Assembly (NCBI GenBank): GCA_947589205.1
Contig: CANQCJ010000060.1
Span: 1-10,974, forward strand
DNA: 10,974 nucleotides
Direction: 5' to 3'
Source of the DNA: an uncultured Ruminococcus sp.
GTDB taxonomy: Bacteria; Bacillota; Clostridia; Oscillospirales; Ruminococcaceae
Below are positions 1 to 6,225 of this stretch, piece after piece (the stretch's first letter is position 1; each line of letters begins with the position of its first letter). The translations under genes were made by a program, and so were the position numbers. A model generated the notes under the pieces. The model saw only the letters and a list, made by a program, of their open reading frames with translations. It was not told the origin of the DNA and made no database searches.

Positions 1-450
1 CACATCGCCTAACGTATAGGAAATAGCTATCTGCGCGTGACCGCCCTCTTTTTTGGCGGCTTTTACGGCGGTCTCGAGGTTTCTTATATCGTTGAGCGCG
101 TCGAAGATCCTGATTATATCTATGCCGTTGGCTATGGATTTCTGCACGAAATATTCAACGCAGTCGTCCGCATAGTGACGGTAGCCGAGCATATTCTGTC
201 CTCTGAAAAGCATTTGCAGCTTTGTGTTCGGCATATGCTTTCTTATCGTTCTGAGCCTTTCCCAAGGATCCTCGTCAAGAAATCTGATACAGGAATCAAA
301 CGTAGCTCCGCCCCAGACCTCCGCCGAATAGAAGCCTATCTTGTCAAGCTCCGAAAGTATAGGCAGCATTTCATCGAGCGACATTCTTGTTGCAATGAGC
401 GACTGGTGAGCGTCACGCAGAACGGTTTCTGTAATTTTAAGCTTACCCAT
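1..450 (-). CDS. oadA: Oxaloacetate decarboxylase alpha / transcarboxylase 5S-type subunit, N-terminal part (runs off left edge)
   Basis: Biotin-dependent carboxyltransferase acting on pyruvate/oxaloacetate, the family of OadA, pyruvate carboxylase subunit B and transcarboxylase 5S. The 150 visible residues form the start of the TIM-barrel domain. They include LRDAHQS (residues 11-17, with the metal-binding Asp13), EVWGGATFD (44-52), DPWERLR (61-67), LFRGQN (81-86) and IFDALND (115-121), all hallmarks of this family. The ATG at 448-450 is preceded on the minus strand by AAAGGATGG. It lies 23 nt downstream of the biotin-carrier stop codon, so the two are very probably co-transcribed. The protein continues beyond base 1, so it cannot be seen whether it carries its own C-terminal biotinyl domain or whether a membrane beta subunit follows. 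The family call is secure; the choice between sodium-pump decarboxylase and transcarboxylase is open. Confidence 0.93.
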   Translation of the reverse strand, partial: MGKLKITETVLRDAHQSLIATRMSLDEMLPILSELDKIGFYSAEVWGGATFDSCIRFLDEDPWERLRTIRKHMPNTKLQMLFRGQNMLGYRHYADDCVEYFVQKSIANGIDIIRIFDALNDIRNLETAVKAAKKEGGHAQIAISYTLGDV

Positions 451-473
451 TTAGGTCCATCCTTTCAAAAAAT

Positions 474-833
474 TCAGCCTATAACGCAGATAAGCGCGCC
501 CGTCTCAACGGCTGTGCCCTTTGTCGTGTCAATGCTGAGTATTTTTCCCGCGCAGGGAGCGGAGATATCGTTCTCCATTTTCATCGCTTCAAGTACGGCT
601 ACCGCCTGTCCTGCCGCAACGCTGTCGCCTACGGCTACCTTGATATCGAGAATAGTTCCCGGCATGGGCGCAGTGACCTTAGTTCCGTCAACTGCCGCCG
701 CAGGTGCGGGAGCGGGTGCCGGTGCGGCTGCGGGCGCGGGTGCGGAAACCGCCGCTGCGGGCGCGTCTGCGCCTATCTCCTCGACCGAAACATCATAAGC
801 TTTGCCGTTTACTGTTATATTATACCTTTTCAT
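474..833 (-). CDS. Biotin carboxyl carrier protein of the carboxyltransferase complex (1.3S-like)
   Basis: A small cytoplasmic carrier of about 119 residues that shuttles CO2 as carboxybiotin between the two carboxyltransferase subunits. It opens with KRYNITVNGKAYDVSV (residues 2-17), like the N-terminal anchor of the Propionibacterium 1.3S subunit. A flexible Ala/Pro linker follows (about 24-48), then a biotinyl domain with APMPG (55-59) and the biotinylation motif EAMKM (82-86), target Lys85. I chose the third in-frame ATG (831-833): it has GGAGGG seven bases upstream, whereas an ATG at 848 overlaps that ribosome site and one at 839 lies one base from it. The gene sits 16 nt after the carboxyltransferase gene and 23 nt before oadA, so all three are likely translated from one message. 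The linker DNA (about 690-745) is very GC-rich and low in complexity. Confidence 0.95.
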   Translation of the reverse strand: MKRYNITVNGKAYDVSVEEIGADAPAAAVSAPAPAAAPAPAPAPAAAVDGTKVTAPMPGTILDIKVAVGDSVAAGQAVAVLEAMKMENDISAPCAGKILSIDTTKGTAVETGALICVIG

Positions 834-840
834 GGTCATA

Positions 841-846
841 CCCTCC
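841..846 (-). promoter_or_regulatory. Ribosome binding site GGAGGG deciding the biotin-carrier start
   Basis: GGAGGG on the minus strand is seven bases before the ATG at 833. This spacing argues against the two upstream in-frame ATG codons, which would add five residues (MEGMT) not expected in the family. Confidence 0.75.
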
Positions 847-849
847 ATT

Positions 850-2199
850 TTATATAATGCCGTGCTTCTTAGGCAGATTGGATACTCTCTTTCCCGCCGT
901 TATCTCTATCGAATTTACGATAACGTCTCTTAACACCGAAAGGCTGACAACTCCGTCAATGCTGCCGTTTGCCGCCGCAGTGACCGCACTGCCCTCGGTT
1001 CGCGCGTAATTTGCGGCAAGCTCTTCTCTTTTTGCCTTAACGTCAGCCGCGCCGCGAAGCTCGTCATGACAGAGAAATTCGGCGGCGGTCAGCGGGTCGA
1101 GCGGGGCGATCACCGCGCCCTCGCAGGCGTAAACAAGATCCGCGTTCGCGCCCTTTCCGGCAAGAGCTATGAACGCCGTTCCGCAGGCTTTTCCGGTAAC
1201 TGCCGAGATCTTAACAGTCGTCGCTTCGGCGTAAGCCGCAGAAAGCGCAGCCATGCTCTTGACCGCTCCGGCAGCCTCCGTCTCATCGTTGGCTTCAAAG
1301 CCGTCGGTGTCAACAAGCGTTACTATCGGCAGAGAATAGCAGTCGCAGAATTTTACAAATCTTGCTATCTTAGCGCAGTCGTCAGCACCGAGCTTTGCTT
1401 TTTTGCAGGCTGAAACGATACCGACAGCCGCTCCGCCGATAGAAGCGAGAGATACCGAAGAAGCCTTTCCGTAATCGGCATAAAGCTCTATGATGCTTCC
1501 GTCATCGGCAATGCGCTCTTCAATAGTTTCAGTCGAAGCCGGCGGATCAAATTCAAACACCGGTATCGGCGAAAGATTGTTCAGCGGCAGCTTTGAGAGC
1601 AGCGCTCTTGCCTTTTTGGCGGCGTCGCTGTCGTCGGCAGCGCCGAGAGCGGCAGTTCCGTTTTTGAGCGCATTCTGCGAAAGCGACTTGATATTTGAAT
1701 TGGGCGCGCAGTAAAGCTCCGCTTTTTCGGTGACTATAGCTATATCGGCGGATTCTGCAAAAAGCGCAGCCGTTCCCGAGCATACTCCGGAAACTATCGC
1801 TATCTGCGGCACAACTCCCGAAAGCTCGTTCATTACCGCGGTAAGCTCTCCGTAAGCGTTGAGCGCGCCGAAGCCGTCCGTAAGATCCGCTCCGTCGGAA
1901 TCATAAAATCCCACGACCGGTACGCCCGTTTTTGCGGCAAGCTTGTATAATCTCGTTATCTTGTCCGCCTGAGCCTTGTTCATCGCGCCTTTGTTGACAT
2001 CAGAGTCCTGCGAAAACGCATAGCAGGGGTTTCCCTCGACATATCCGAAAGCCGACACCGCCCCGCAGAGCTTATCCGCGCAGCAGACATAAGCGTCAAG
2101 CTCGGTATATTTTCCCTCGTCGAACAAGAGCGCGAGCCTGTTTTTTGCGGCGCTCGGCAGACCGGCAAGCTCCGCAGGATTTGACTTTGTTTCAGCCAT
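850..2199 (-). CDS. Divergent acyl-CoA carboxyltransferase-family protein (MmdA/PccB/12S-like)
   Basis: A 449-residue member of the carboxyl transferase family (PccB, MmdA, transcarboxylase 12S), with two crotonase-fold halves. Recognisable segments are LFDEGKYTELDAYV (residues 25-38), FSQDSDVNKGAMNKAQADKI (62-81), FYDSDGA (98-104), PQIAIVSGVCSG (131-142), LPIVTLVDTDGFEAN (290-304), AAYAEATTVKI (321-331) and GKACGTAF (336-343). It is shorter than the usual 510-520 residues. Several glycine-rich motifs are altered: DSGGA reads DSDGA, GPCAGG reads GVCSGT, LVDVPGF reads LVDTDGF and KAYGGA reads KACGTA. In the family these areas shape the acyl-CoA site and oxyanion holes, so its substrate or activity may differ. 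The ATG at 2199 has AGGAGG eight bases upstream, and the gene leads the biotin-carrier/oadA unit. Normal family role (known): moving CO2 between carboxybiotin and an acyl-CoA such as propionyl-CoA. That this protein does so is inference. Confidence 0.9.
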   Translation of the reverse strand: MAETKSNPAELAGLPSAAKNRLALLFDEGKYTELDAYVCCADKLCGAVSAFGYVEGNPCYAFSQDSDVNKGAMNKAQADKITRLYKLAAKTGVPVVGFYDSDGADLTDGFGALNAYGELTAVMNELSGVVPQIAIVSGVCSGTAALFAESADIAIVTEKAELYCAPNSNIKSLSQNALKNGTAALGAADDSDAAKKARALLSKLPLNNLSPIPVFEFDPPASTETIEERIADDGSIIELYADYGKASSVSLASIGGAAVGIVSACKKAKLGADDCAKIARFVKFCDCYSLPIVTLVDTDGFEANDETEAAGAVKSMAALSAAYAEATTVKISAVTGKACGTAFIALAGKGANADLVYACEGAVIAPLDPLTAAEFLCHDELRGAADVKAKREELAANYARTEGSAVTAAANGSIDGVVSLSVLRDVIVNSIEITAGKRVSNLPKKHGII

Positions 2200-2257
2200 T
2201 GGCTTTTCCTCCTAATTATGTAAACTGATCGAATTTAAATTTGATCCATATATCTTA

Positions 2258-2286
2258 ATTATAATATATTTATTCCGATTTAGCAA
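2258..2286 (-). promoter_or_regulatory. Sigma-A-type promoter of the carboxyltransferase cluster
   Basis: On the minus strand TTGCTA (2281-2286) is followed after 17 bases by a perfect TATAAT (2258-2263). It lies in an AT-rich 158-bp gap about 60 bases before the carboxyltransferase start codon. This suggests the cluster is transcribed separately from rluB upstream, although no terminator is visible after rluB. Confidence 0.7.
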
Positions 2287-2357
2287 GTATAATTTTTACA
2301 AAAAACATATCTTTTACGATTAGATTTATTATTTTTAACATTTCATCAATATTTTTA

Positions 2358-3104
2358 TCATTCCTTGAGCGTGTCGGACTTTGCGCAGGCGTTTCTTATC
2401 GCCCTAAGCTCGTCGGGTTTGAGATCTCTCCACTCGCCGGGTCTTAGCATACCCAGTCTTATCGGACCTACGGCGGTGCGTTTGAGCCTTGCGACCTCCA
2501 GTCCCACCGCCTCGCACATTTTTCTTATCTGTCTGTTTCTGCCCTCGGTTATCGTCATTTGCAGCACCACTCTGCCCGGCTGCTTGTCGAGCACGAGAAC
2601 GGTACACGGCATCGTTCTTCTGCCGTCTATCACGACGCCCTCCGAAAGCTTAACAAGCGTTTCATCGTCAATATCCGGTCTTATCGTCACGCGGTAGGTC
2701 TTTGCGACGTGCTTTGACGGGTGCATTACATCGTTTGCAAACGCGCCGTCGTTTGTAAACAGCAAAAGACCCTCGGAATTTTTATCCAAGCGTCCTATCG
2801 GGTAAACGCGCGTTCCGACGTCCTCTATAAGCTCGGTAACGCACCTTCTTTCAAATTCGTCCTTCATGGTCGTTACATATCCGCGCGGCTTGTTGAGCAT
2901 AATATATCTAAACTGCTTTTTGCGCTGATAAGCGATATTTTTTCCGTCGACGCTGATAAGCTCCTTTGACGGGTCGGCTTTGTCGCCAAGCCTACAGGCG
3001 CGTCCGTTTATTTTTACTCTCCCCGCCGCGATAAGCTCCTCGGCTTTTCTTCTCGAGCAAAAGCCCGCGTCGGAAAGTATTTTCTGTATCCTTATTTTTT
3101 CCAA
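2358..3104 (-). CDS. rluB: 23S rRNA pseudouridine synthase, RluB/RsuA family
   Basis: Cytoplasmic RNA-modifying enzyme that isomerises a uridine of rRNA to pseudouridine. RluB modifies 23S rRNA near position 2605 (E. coli numbering) in the peptidyl-transferase region. The 248 residues begin with an S4 RNA-binding domain (RIQKILSDAGFCSRRKAEELI, about 5-25). The catalytic domain follows, with the family motifs MLNKPRG (69-75), YPIGRLDKNSEGLLLFTNDG (101-120; catalytic Asp107), KTYRV (135-139) and EGRNRQIRKM (187-196). Length and layout are normal. The start appears to be TTG (3102-3104) with AGAGAGGA upstream and no closer ATG, which may lower translation. It follows the D-Ala-D-Ala carboxypeptidase by 99 nt, in keeping with the scpA-scpB-...-dacB-...-rluB neighbourhood known in Bacillus. 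RluB is favoured over RsuA from context and motif detail, but the exact target base cannot be read from sequence. Confidence 0.92.
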   Translation of the reverse strand: MEKIRIQKILSDAGFCSRRKAEELIAAGRVKINGRACRLGDKADPSKELISVDGKNIAYQRKKQFRYIMLNKPRGYVTTMKDEFERRCVTELIEDVGTRVYPIGRLDKNSEGLLLFTNDGAFANDVMHPSKHVAKTYRVTIRPDIDDETLVKLSEGVVIDGRRTMPCTVLVLDKQPGRVVLQMTITEGRNRQIRKMCEAVGLEVARLKRTAVGPIRLGMLRPGEWRDLKPDELRAIRNACAKSDTLKE

Positions 3105-3141
3105 TTTATTTGTCCTCTCTTTTTTGTCGGTATGTTTTTTC

Positions 3142-3191
3142 GGAGAAAACGCAGCCGCTCCCGTATAACGGATAAACGCCGCCTTTTCTCC
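3142..3191 (-). other. Stem-loop between the carboxypeptidase gene and rluB
   Basis: GGAGAAAA and TTTTCTCC (3142-3149 and 3184-3191) pair, and after one mismatch about five more pairs, including a G-U, can form inward. No U-tract follows on the minus strand, so this is not a classic terminator. It may be an RNA-processing or stability element in the message before rluB. Confidence 0.35.
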
Positions 3192-3203
3192 CGAAAAACT
3201 TTT

Positions 3204-4361
3204 TCACGCCGCCGAATCGCAGACTCTTCGCATGAACGCAAGCAGGTTCTCCCACGCGCAGCCGCTTTTTTCATCAATTCTGCATTTTGCCGTATCAAGT
3301 GAAACTATCGGCGCAGAGCACAATTTTTTTCCGTCATAAAAATAGCTGACAGAGCCTAACTGCTCTCCGCGCTCAACAGGGGCATAGATAAAGCGTTTAA
3401 GGCATACCTTCGAGGTAATATGCTCATACGCGCCCTTCGGCAGCGTCAGCTCGCACTTTTCAACGACCGCCGTCACCTCGGGTATATCCGCGCCGACCGT
3501 GCTGACCTTGTAGGTATTTCCCGTCATCGGCATAAGGCAGCGCTGCATTTTCGCAAAGGCGTAGTCGTATAACGCCTCATGGTCGTTCCAATCGTCCGGG
3601 TCGTTTAACGTAACGCAGACGAGCCGCGCGCCGTTTCTCTCACAGGCGGAAACGAGACACCTTTTCGCCTTATCGGTAAAACCCGTCTTTACCCCGATAA
3701 CGCCCTCGCACCTTTCAAGCAGCTTGTTGGTGTTGGTGAGCCAGCGCTCGTAAGGCGGCGCGCCGAAGCTTACCTTGATATATTTCTGAGAGCATATCTC
3801 GGCGAAGTCTTTGTTTTCAAGCGCGGCAGACGCGAGCCTCGCCATATCGAGAGCGGTCGAATAATGCTCGTCGGTATTGTCGTCAAGTCCCGACGGCGTT
3901 ACAAAATGCGTGCTTTCAAGACCCATCTGCTCCGCGCGTTCGTTCATCATTTTTACAAACGCTTCAACGCTCCCCGCTATCCTCACGGCTGCGGCGTTTG
4001 CCGCGTCGTTTCCGCTCGGCAGCAGCATTCCGCAGACGAGAGCGCGCATTGTTACGGTATCGCCCTCTCTAAGTCCCATAGACGAGCCTTCGACCCTTAT
4101 CGCTTCGCTGTCGACGGTAAATTCCTTATCGAGATCTCCGCTTTCAAGCGCCAAAAGTGCGGACATGATCTTTGTCGTGCTTGCCATAGGCAGCTTTTCA
4201 TCAGCGTTTGAAGCATACAGCGTTTCCCCGCTTTTTGCGTCTATGACGACGGCAGCCTTAGCCGAATCGCCGACAGCCCTGACGGTCAGCGACCGCGACA
4301 TCATCGTCATGAAAAACGCGCACATAAGCGTAAAAAACATCATCTGCCCGAATTTTCTCAT
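3204..4361 (-). CDS. D-alanyl-D-alanine carboxypeptidase, peptidase S11 (DacF/PBP5-like)
   Basis: Exported penicillin-binding protein that removes the terminal D-Ala from peptidoglycan pentapeptides. The 385-residue product starts with a signal peptide or anchor (hydrophobic about 6-21, possible cleavage near RAVGDSA). The three active-site motifs are all present: STTK (61-64, nucleophile Ser61, Lys64), SGN (116-118) and KTG (225-227). The C-terminal half (about 275-355) fits the PBP5-type beta domain, and the final ENLLAFMRRV could form a short amphipathic helix, as in membrane-bound members. ATG at 4361 with AAGGAG upstream. The mature protein holds about 13 cysteines, a lot for an exported enzyme and in keeping with a strict anaerobe. 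Its place next to ytfJ and scpAB resembles Bacillus dacB/dacF loci, so a sporulation role is possible but not shown. An inverted repeat surrounds its ribosome site. Confidence 0.95.
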   Translation of the reverse strand: MRKFGQMMFFTLMCAFFMTMMSRSLTVRAVGDSAKAAVVIDAKSGETLYASNADEKLPMASTTKIMSALLALESGDLDKEFTVDSEAIRVEGSSMGLREGDTVTMRALVCGMLLPSGNDAANAAAVRIAGSVEAFVKMMNERAEQMGLESTHFVTPSGLDDNTDEHYSTALDMARLASAALENKDFAEICSQKYIKVSFGAPPYERWLTNTNKLLERCEGVIGVKTGFTDKAKRCLVSACERNGARLVCVTLNDPDDWNDHEALYDYAFAKMQRCLMPMTGNTYKVSTVGADIPEVTAVVEKCELTLPKGAYEHITSKVCLKRFIYAPVERGEQLGSVSYFYDGKKLCSAPIVSLDTAKCRIDEKSGCAWENLLAFMRRVCDSAA

Positions 4362-4410
4362 TTTTTGTACACTCCTTACTGAATTGGTTTAAATCTATGG
4401 TGTACAAAAA
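4362..4410 (-). repeat. Perfect 11-bp inverted repeat flanking the carboxypeptidase ribosome site
   Basis: TTTTTGTACAC (4362-4372) and GTGTACAAAAA (4400-4410) are exact reverse complements with 27 bases between. Each arm contains the palindrome TGTACA. One arm directly abuts the ATG, and the AAGGAG ribosome site (4372-4377) sits at the edge of the loop. It could be a paired operator for a dimeric repressor, or an mRNA hairpin controlling translation initiation. No regulator is identified. Confidence 0.6.
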
Positions 4411-4443
4411 TCCGCGCTTTGATACATTTTTTATGCTTGAAAA

Positions 4444-4833
4444 TTATTCCTCGCCCTCATCGTCGGGTTGGGTTTTTTTGTCAACAAAATCAATGATCTT
4501 GTCGACTACCTCCGGCACAACGTTTACAATAGCATTCTGATAAGGCGTATTGTTGGTCATCTGCAAAAGCTTGGTCTCGCCGTTTCTTATTACTATAAAC
4601 GCCATCGGAGAGATAGTTATTCCCGCGCCCGAGCCGCCGCCGAAGCCGCTTCTGTCGCTGCCGAGATCCGTTCCGCCCGAAGCGAGCCCGAACGATACCT
4701 TTGAGACCGGTATTATCGTTGTTCCGTCAGAGGTCTCTATCGGCTTGCCGACGATAGTTTCTGCCTCCGAAAGCTCGCGTACCTTTTCCATAGCGGACTT
4801 TACAAGCGATTCAAGCTTTGTACTTTCGTTCAT
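4444..4833 (-). CDS. ytfJ: GerW/YtfJ family spore protein
   Basis: A 129-residue member of the YtfJ (GerW) family. In Bacillus the protein is made during sporulation and is needed for normal spore germination, but its biochemical activity is unknown. Family features seen here are an N-terminal helix (MNESTKLESLVKSAMEKVRE), TIVGKPIETSDGTTIIPVSK (residues 26-45), the glycine-rich stretch SGFGGGSGAG (62-71) followed by ITISPMAFIVI (72-82), and an acidic C-terminus. Length is typical. ATG at 4833 is preceded by AAAGGAAG. It lies 28 nt after the DUF2953 gene, the same pair as Bacillus ytfI-ytfJ. Its presence hints at an endospore-forming lineage, although the family also occurs in Firmicutes not seen to sporulate. 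Confidence 0.93.
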   Translation of the reverse strand: MNESTKLESLVKSAMEKVRELSEAETIVGKPIETSDGTTIIPVSKVSFGLASGGTDLGSDRSGFGGGSGAGITISPMAFIVIRNGETKLLQMTNNTPYQNAIVNVVPEVVDKIIDFVDKKTQPDDEGEE

Positions 4834-4861
4834 TTATAAACTTCCTTTCATTTGACCGCGT

Positions 4862-5620
4862 TTAGTTTTTAGGCGCGGACTGTTTTTTCGTTTTGGCTCT
4901 TATTATAAGAAAATTGACCGCAAAGCATACTGCTATCGCGATAACGGCGGACGGTCTGACCTTTATGCAAAGCTCCCCGCTGCCGTCTATTTTGTTGTGC
5001 AAAAAATCGCAGCTTACATCGCAGCGTTTTACGCTGAGGGTAAATATTGAAGCAAGCAGCGTGAAAATATGCGCGATAACGCCCTGTATAATGCCGTAAT
5101 ATATAGCCGCCTCGTGCGCGTCCTCGCGTCCTACGCTTATATCCGCGCCTACCACCGAGATCCTTACCGCCTTTAAAAGCTTTCTGAAATATTTCCATGT
5201 CATGGGAGCATACGGCTTTATTTTTAAATATTTCGCTTTGAGCGAAGCAAGCCCGCCTTTTTTCTTAGGCTTTTTTTTCGGCTCGTCTTTTGTGTCTGCT
5301 GACCTTTCAGCCTCTGCCTTTATCGGCTTTTCTTCGATCTGCTCCTTTTTTTCTTCAACAATTACAGTCTCCTGCTCGGTCTCCCCTTTTGTCTCCGTTA
5401 CGCCCTCCTCGGTCGGCGTCTGTTCCGCCAAAGGCTCTGCGTCAGAAACGTCACCAACATCTTCGGGCGCGTCCTCGGGCAGCTGTACGTTTTTTTGTAC
5501 CTTTTGCTCCGCCTCGCCGCCCTTTGAAAAAAGCGTAATGCCTAAATATTTTGCGCTTATTTCAAGACCGTTTTCGCCTATCCTTATATTGACCATCGCC
5601 GAAAAATGCAGGAGCAGCAC
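4862..5620 (-). CDS. ytfI: DUF2953 (YtfI-like) membrane protein; true start probably further upstream
   Basis: Membrane protein of unknown function, recognised by its position directly before ytfJ and by its layout: an N-terminal hydrophobic segment, a strand-rich start (MVNIRIGENGLEISAKYLGI), a long charged insert and a C-terminal membrane helix (AVIAIAVCFAVNFLIIRA, about 225-242) ending in a lysine-rich tail. The insert (about residues 35-122) is Glu/Lys/Thr/Pro-rich and probably disordered. The first standard start codon, GTG at 5618-5620, has no ribosome site and would cut the first membrane helix short. The frame is open to 5680, and adding residues coded from about 5662 gives a full hydrophobic helix (ITVLYIISAIILLIVLLLHF). 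AAGGAGG at 5672-5678 stands nine bases before an ATA codon (5660-5662) that overlaps the scpB stop as ATAA, so translation may begin there on a rare codon. A CTG at 5651-5653 is the alternative. Confidence 0.82.
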   Translation of the reverse strand: MLLLHFSAMVNIRIGENGLEISAKYLGITLFSKGGEAEQKVQKNVQLPEDAPEDVGDVSDAEPLAEQTPTEEGVTETKGETEQETVIVEEKKEQIEEKPIKAEAERSADTKDEPKKKPKKKGGLASLKAKYLKIKPYAPMTWKYFRKLLKAVRISVVGADISVGREDAHEAAIYYGIIQGVIAHIFTLLASIFTLSVKRCDVSCDFLHNKIDGSGELCIKVRPSAVIAIAVCFAVNFLIIRAKTKKQSAPKN

Positions 5621-5658
5621 TATCAGTAAAATTATCGCCGAAATTATATACAGTACCG

Positions 5659-6225
5659 TTATTCTCCCCGACCTCCTTCGTTAAGCGGCTCGTCCTCGAA
5701 GCTTAGCTGCTCCTTTCTGTCGGGAAGCGGCGGGAGATCGGCAAGCGAGCTTAATCCGAACGCTCTTAAAAAATTATCCGTCGTCGCATATGCCACAGGT
5801 CTGCCAGGCAGATCCAAGCGTCCTGTCTCTCTTAAAAGATCCTTTTCCACAAGCGAATTTACTACGCCGGAGGAATCTACTCCCCTGACGTGCTCGATAA
5901 ACGCCTTTGTCACCGGCTGATTATACGCCGCGACCGTCAGCACCTCCATAGCCGCAGGCGAAAGAGAAGCTCCGCGCTTTATTTCAAGCACCGCCTTTAC
6001 CTCGGTGGAAAAATCCTTTTTTACCGCAAGCTGAAAAGCGTTTTCCAGCCTTAACAGCTCTATGCCGCTGTCGTCCTCAGAATACCTTTCATCGAGAACG
6101 CCGCAGGCATTTATCAGATCTTTTTTTGTCACTGCAAGAGCGGCGCAGAGCTTTTCTGCTCCGAGAGGTTCTCCTGCGGCAAAAAGAACGGCTTCAACAT
6201 TAGCGGCAAGCCGTTTTATATCCAT
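5659..6225 (-). CDS. scpB: Segregation and condensation protein B (ScpB)
   Basis: Winged-helix partner of SMC and ScpA in the bacterial condensin complex, which compacts and separates sister chromosomes. The 188-residue product carries the family signature LSPAAMEVLTVAAYNQPVTK (88-107) followed by EHVRGVDSSGVV (111-122), then LVEKDLLRETGR (125-136), GRPVAYATTDNFLRAFGL (141-158) and the LADLPPLP tail (161-168). I chose the ATG at 6225 because the protein then begins at a normal ScpB N-terminus (MDIKRLAANVEAVLFAAGEP) and GGAGGG lies ten bases upstream. A longer frame to 6282 adds 19 residues that only mirror the end of scpA. It overlaps the scpA stop by 10 nt and the probable DUF2953 start by four, so translational coupling is likely. 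Confidence 0.96.
   Translation of the reverse strand: MDIKRLAANVEAVLFAAGEPLGAEKLCAALAVTKKDLINACGVLDERYSEDDSGIELLRLENAFQLAVKKDFSTEVKAVLEIKRGASLSPAAMEVLTVAAYNQPVTKAFIEHVRGVDSSGVVNSLVEKDLLRETGRLDLPGRPVAYATTDNFLRAFGLSSLADLPPLPDRKEQLSFEDEPLNEGGRGE
5672..5678 (-). promoter_or_regulatory. AAGGAGG ribosome binding site inside the end of scpB
   Basis: A near-perfect Shine-Dalgarno sequence lies inside the last codons of scpB, nine bases before the ATA at 5660-5662. No ATG, GTG or TTG stands at a usable distance in the DUF2953 frame, so this site is the main argument for a non-standard start of that gene. Confidence 0.55.

Noticed and set aside
37..798. Plus-strand open frame of 253 codons
   Set aside because: It lies antisense to oadA and the biotin carrier; its Ala/Gly-rich end merely mirrors the low-complexity linker of the biotin carrier, and it has no recognisable family or ribosome site.
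2200..2357. Riboswitch or terminator in the AT-rich gap after rluB
   Set aside because: Only a promoter is visible; no GC-rich stem with T-run and no conserved riboswitch core was recognised.
3142..3191. Hairpin read as a terminator between the carboxypeptidase gene and rluB
   Set aside because: No T-run follows the stem on either strand, and rluB lacks another clear promoter, so read-through is more likely.
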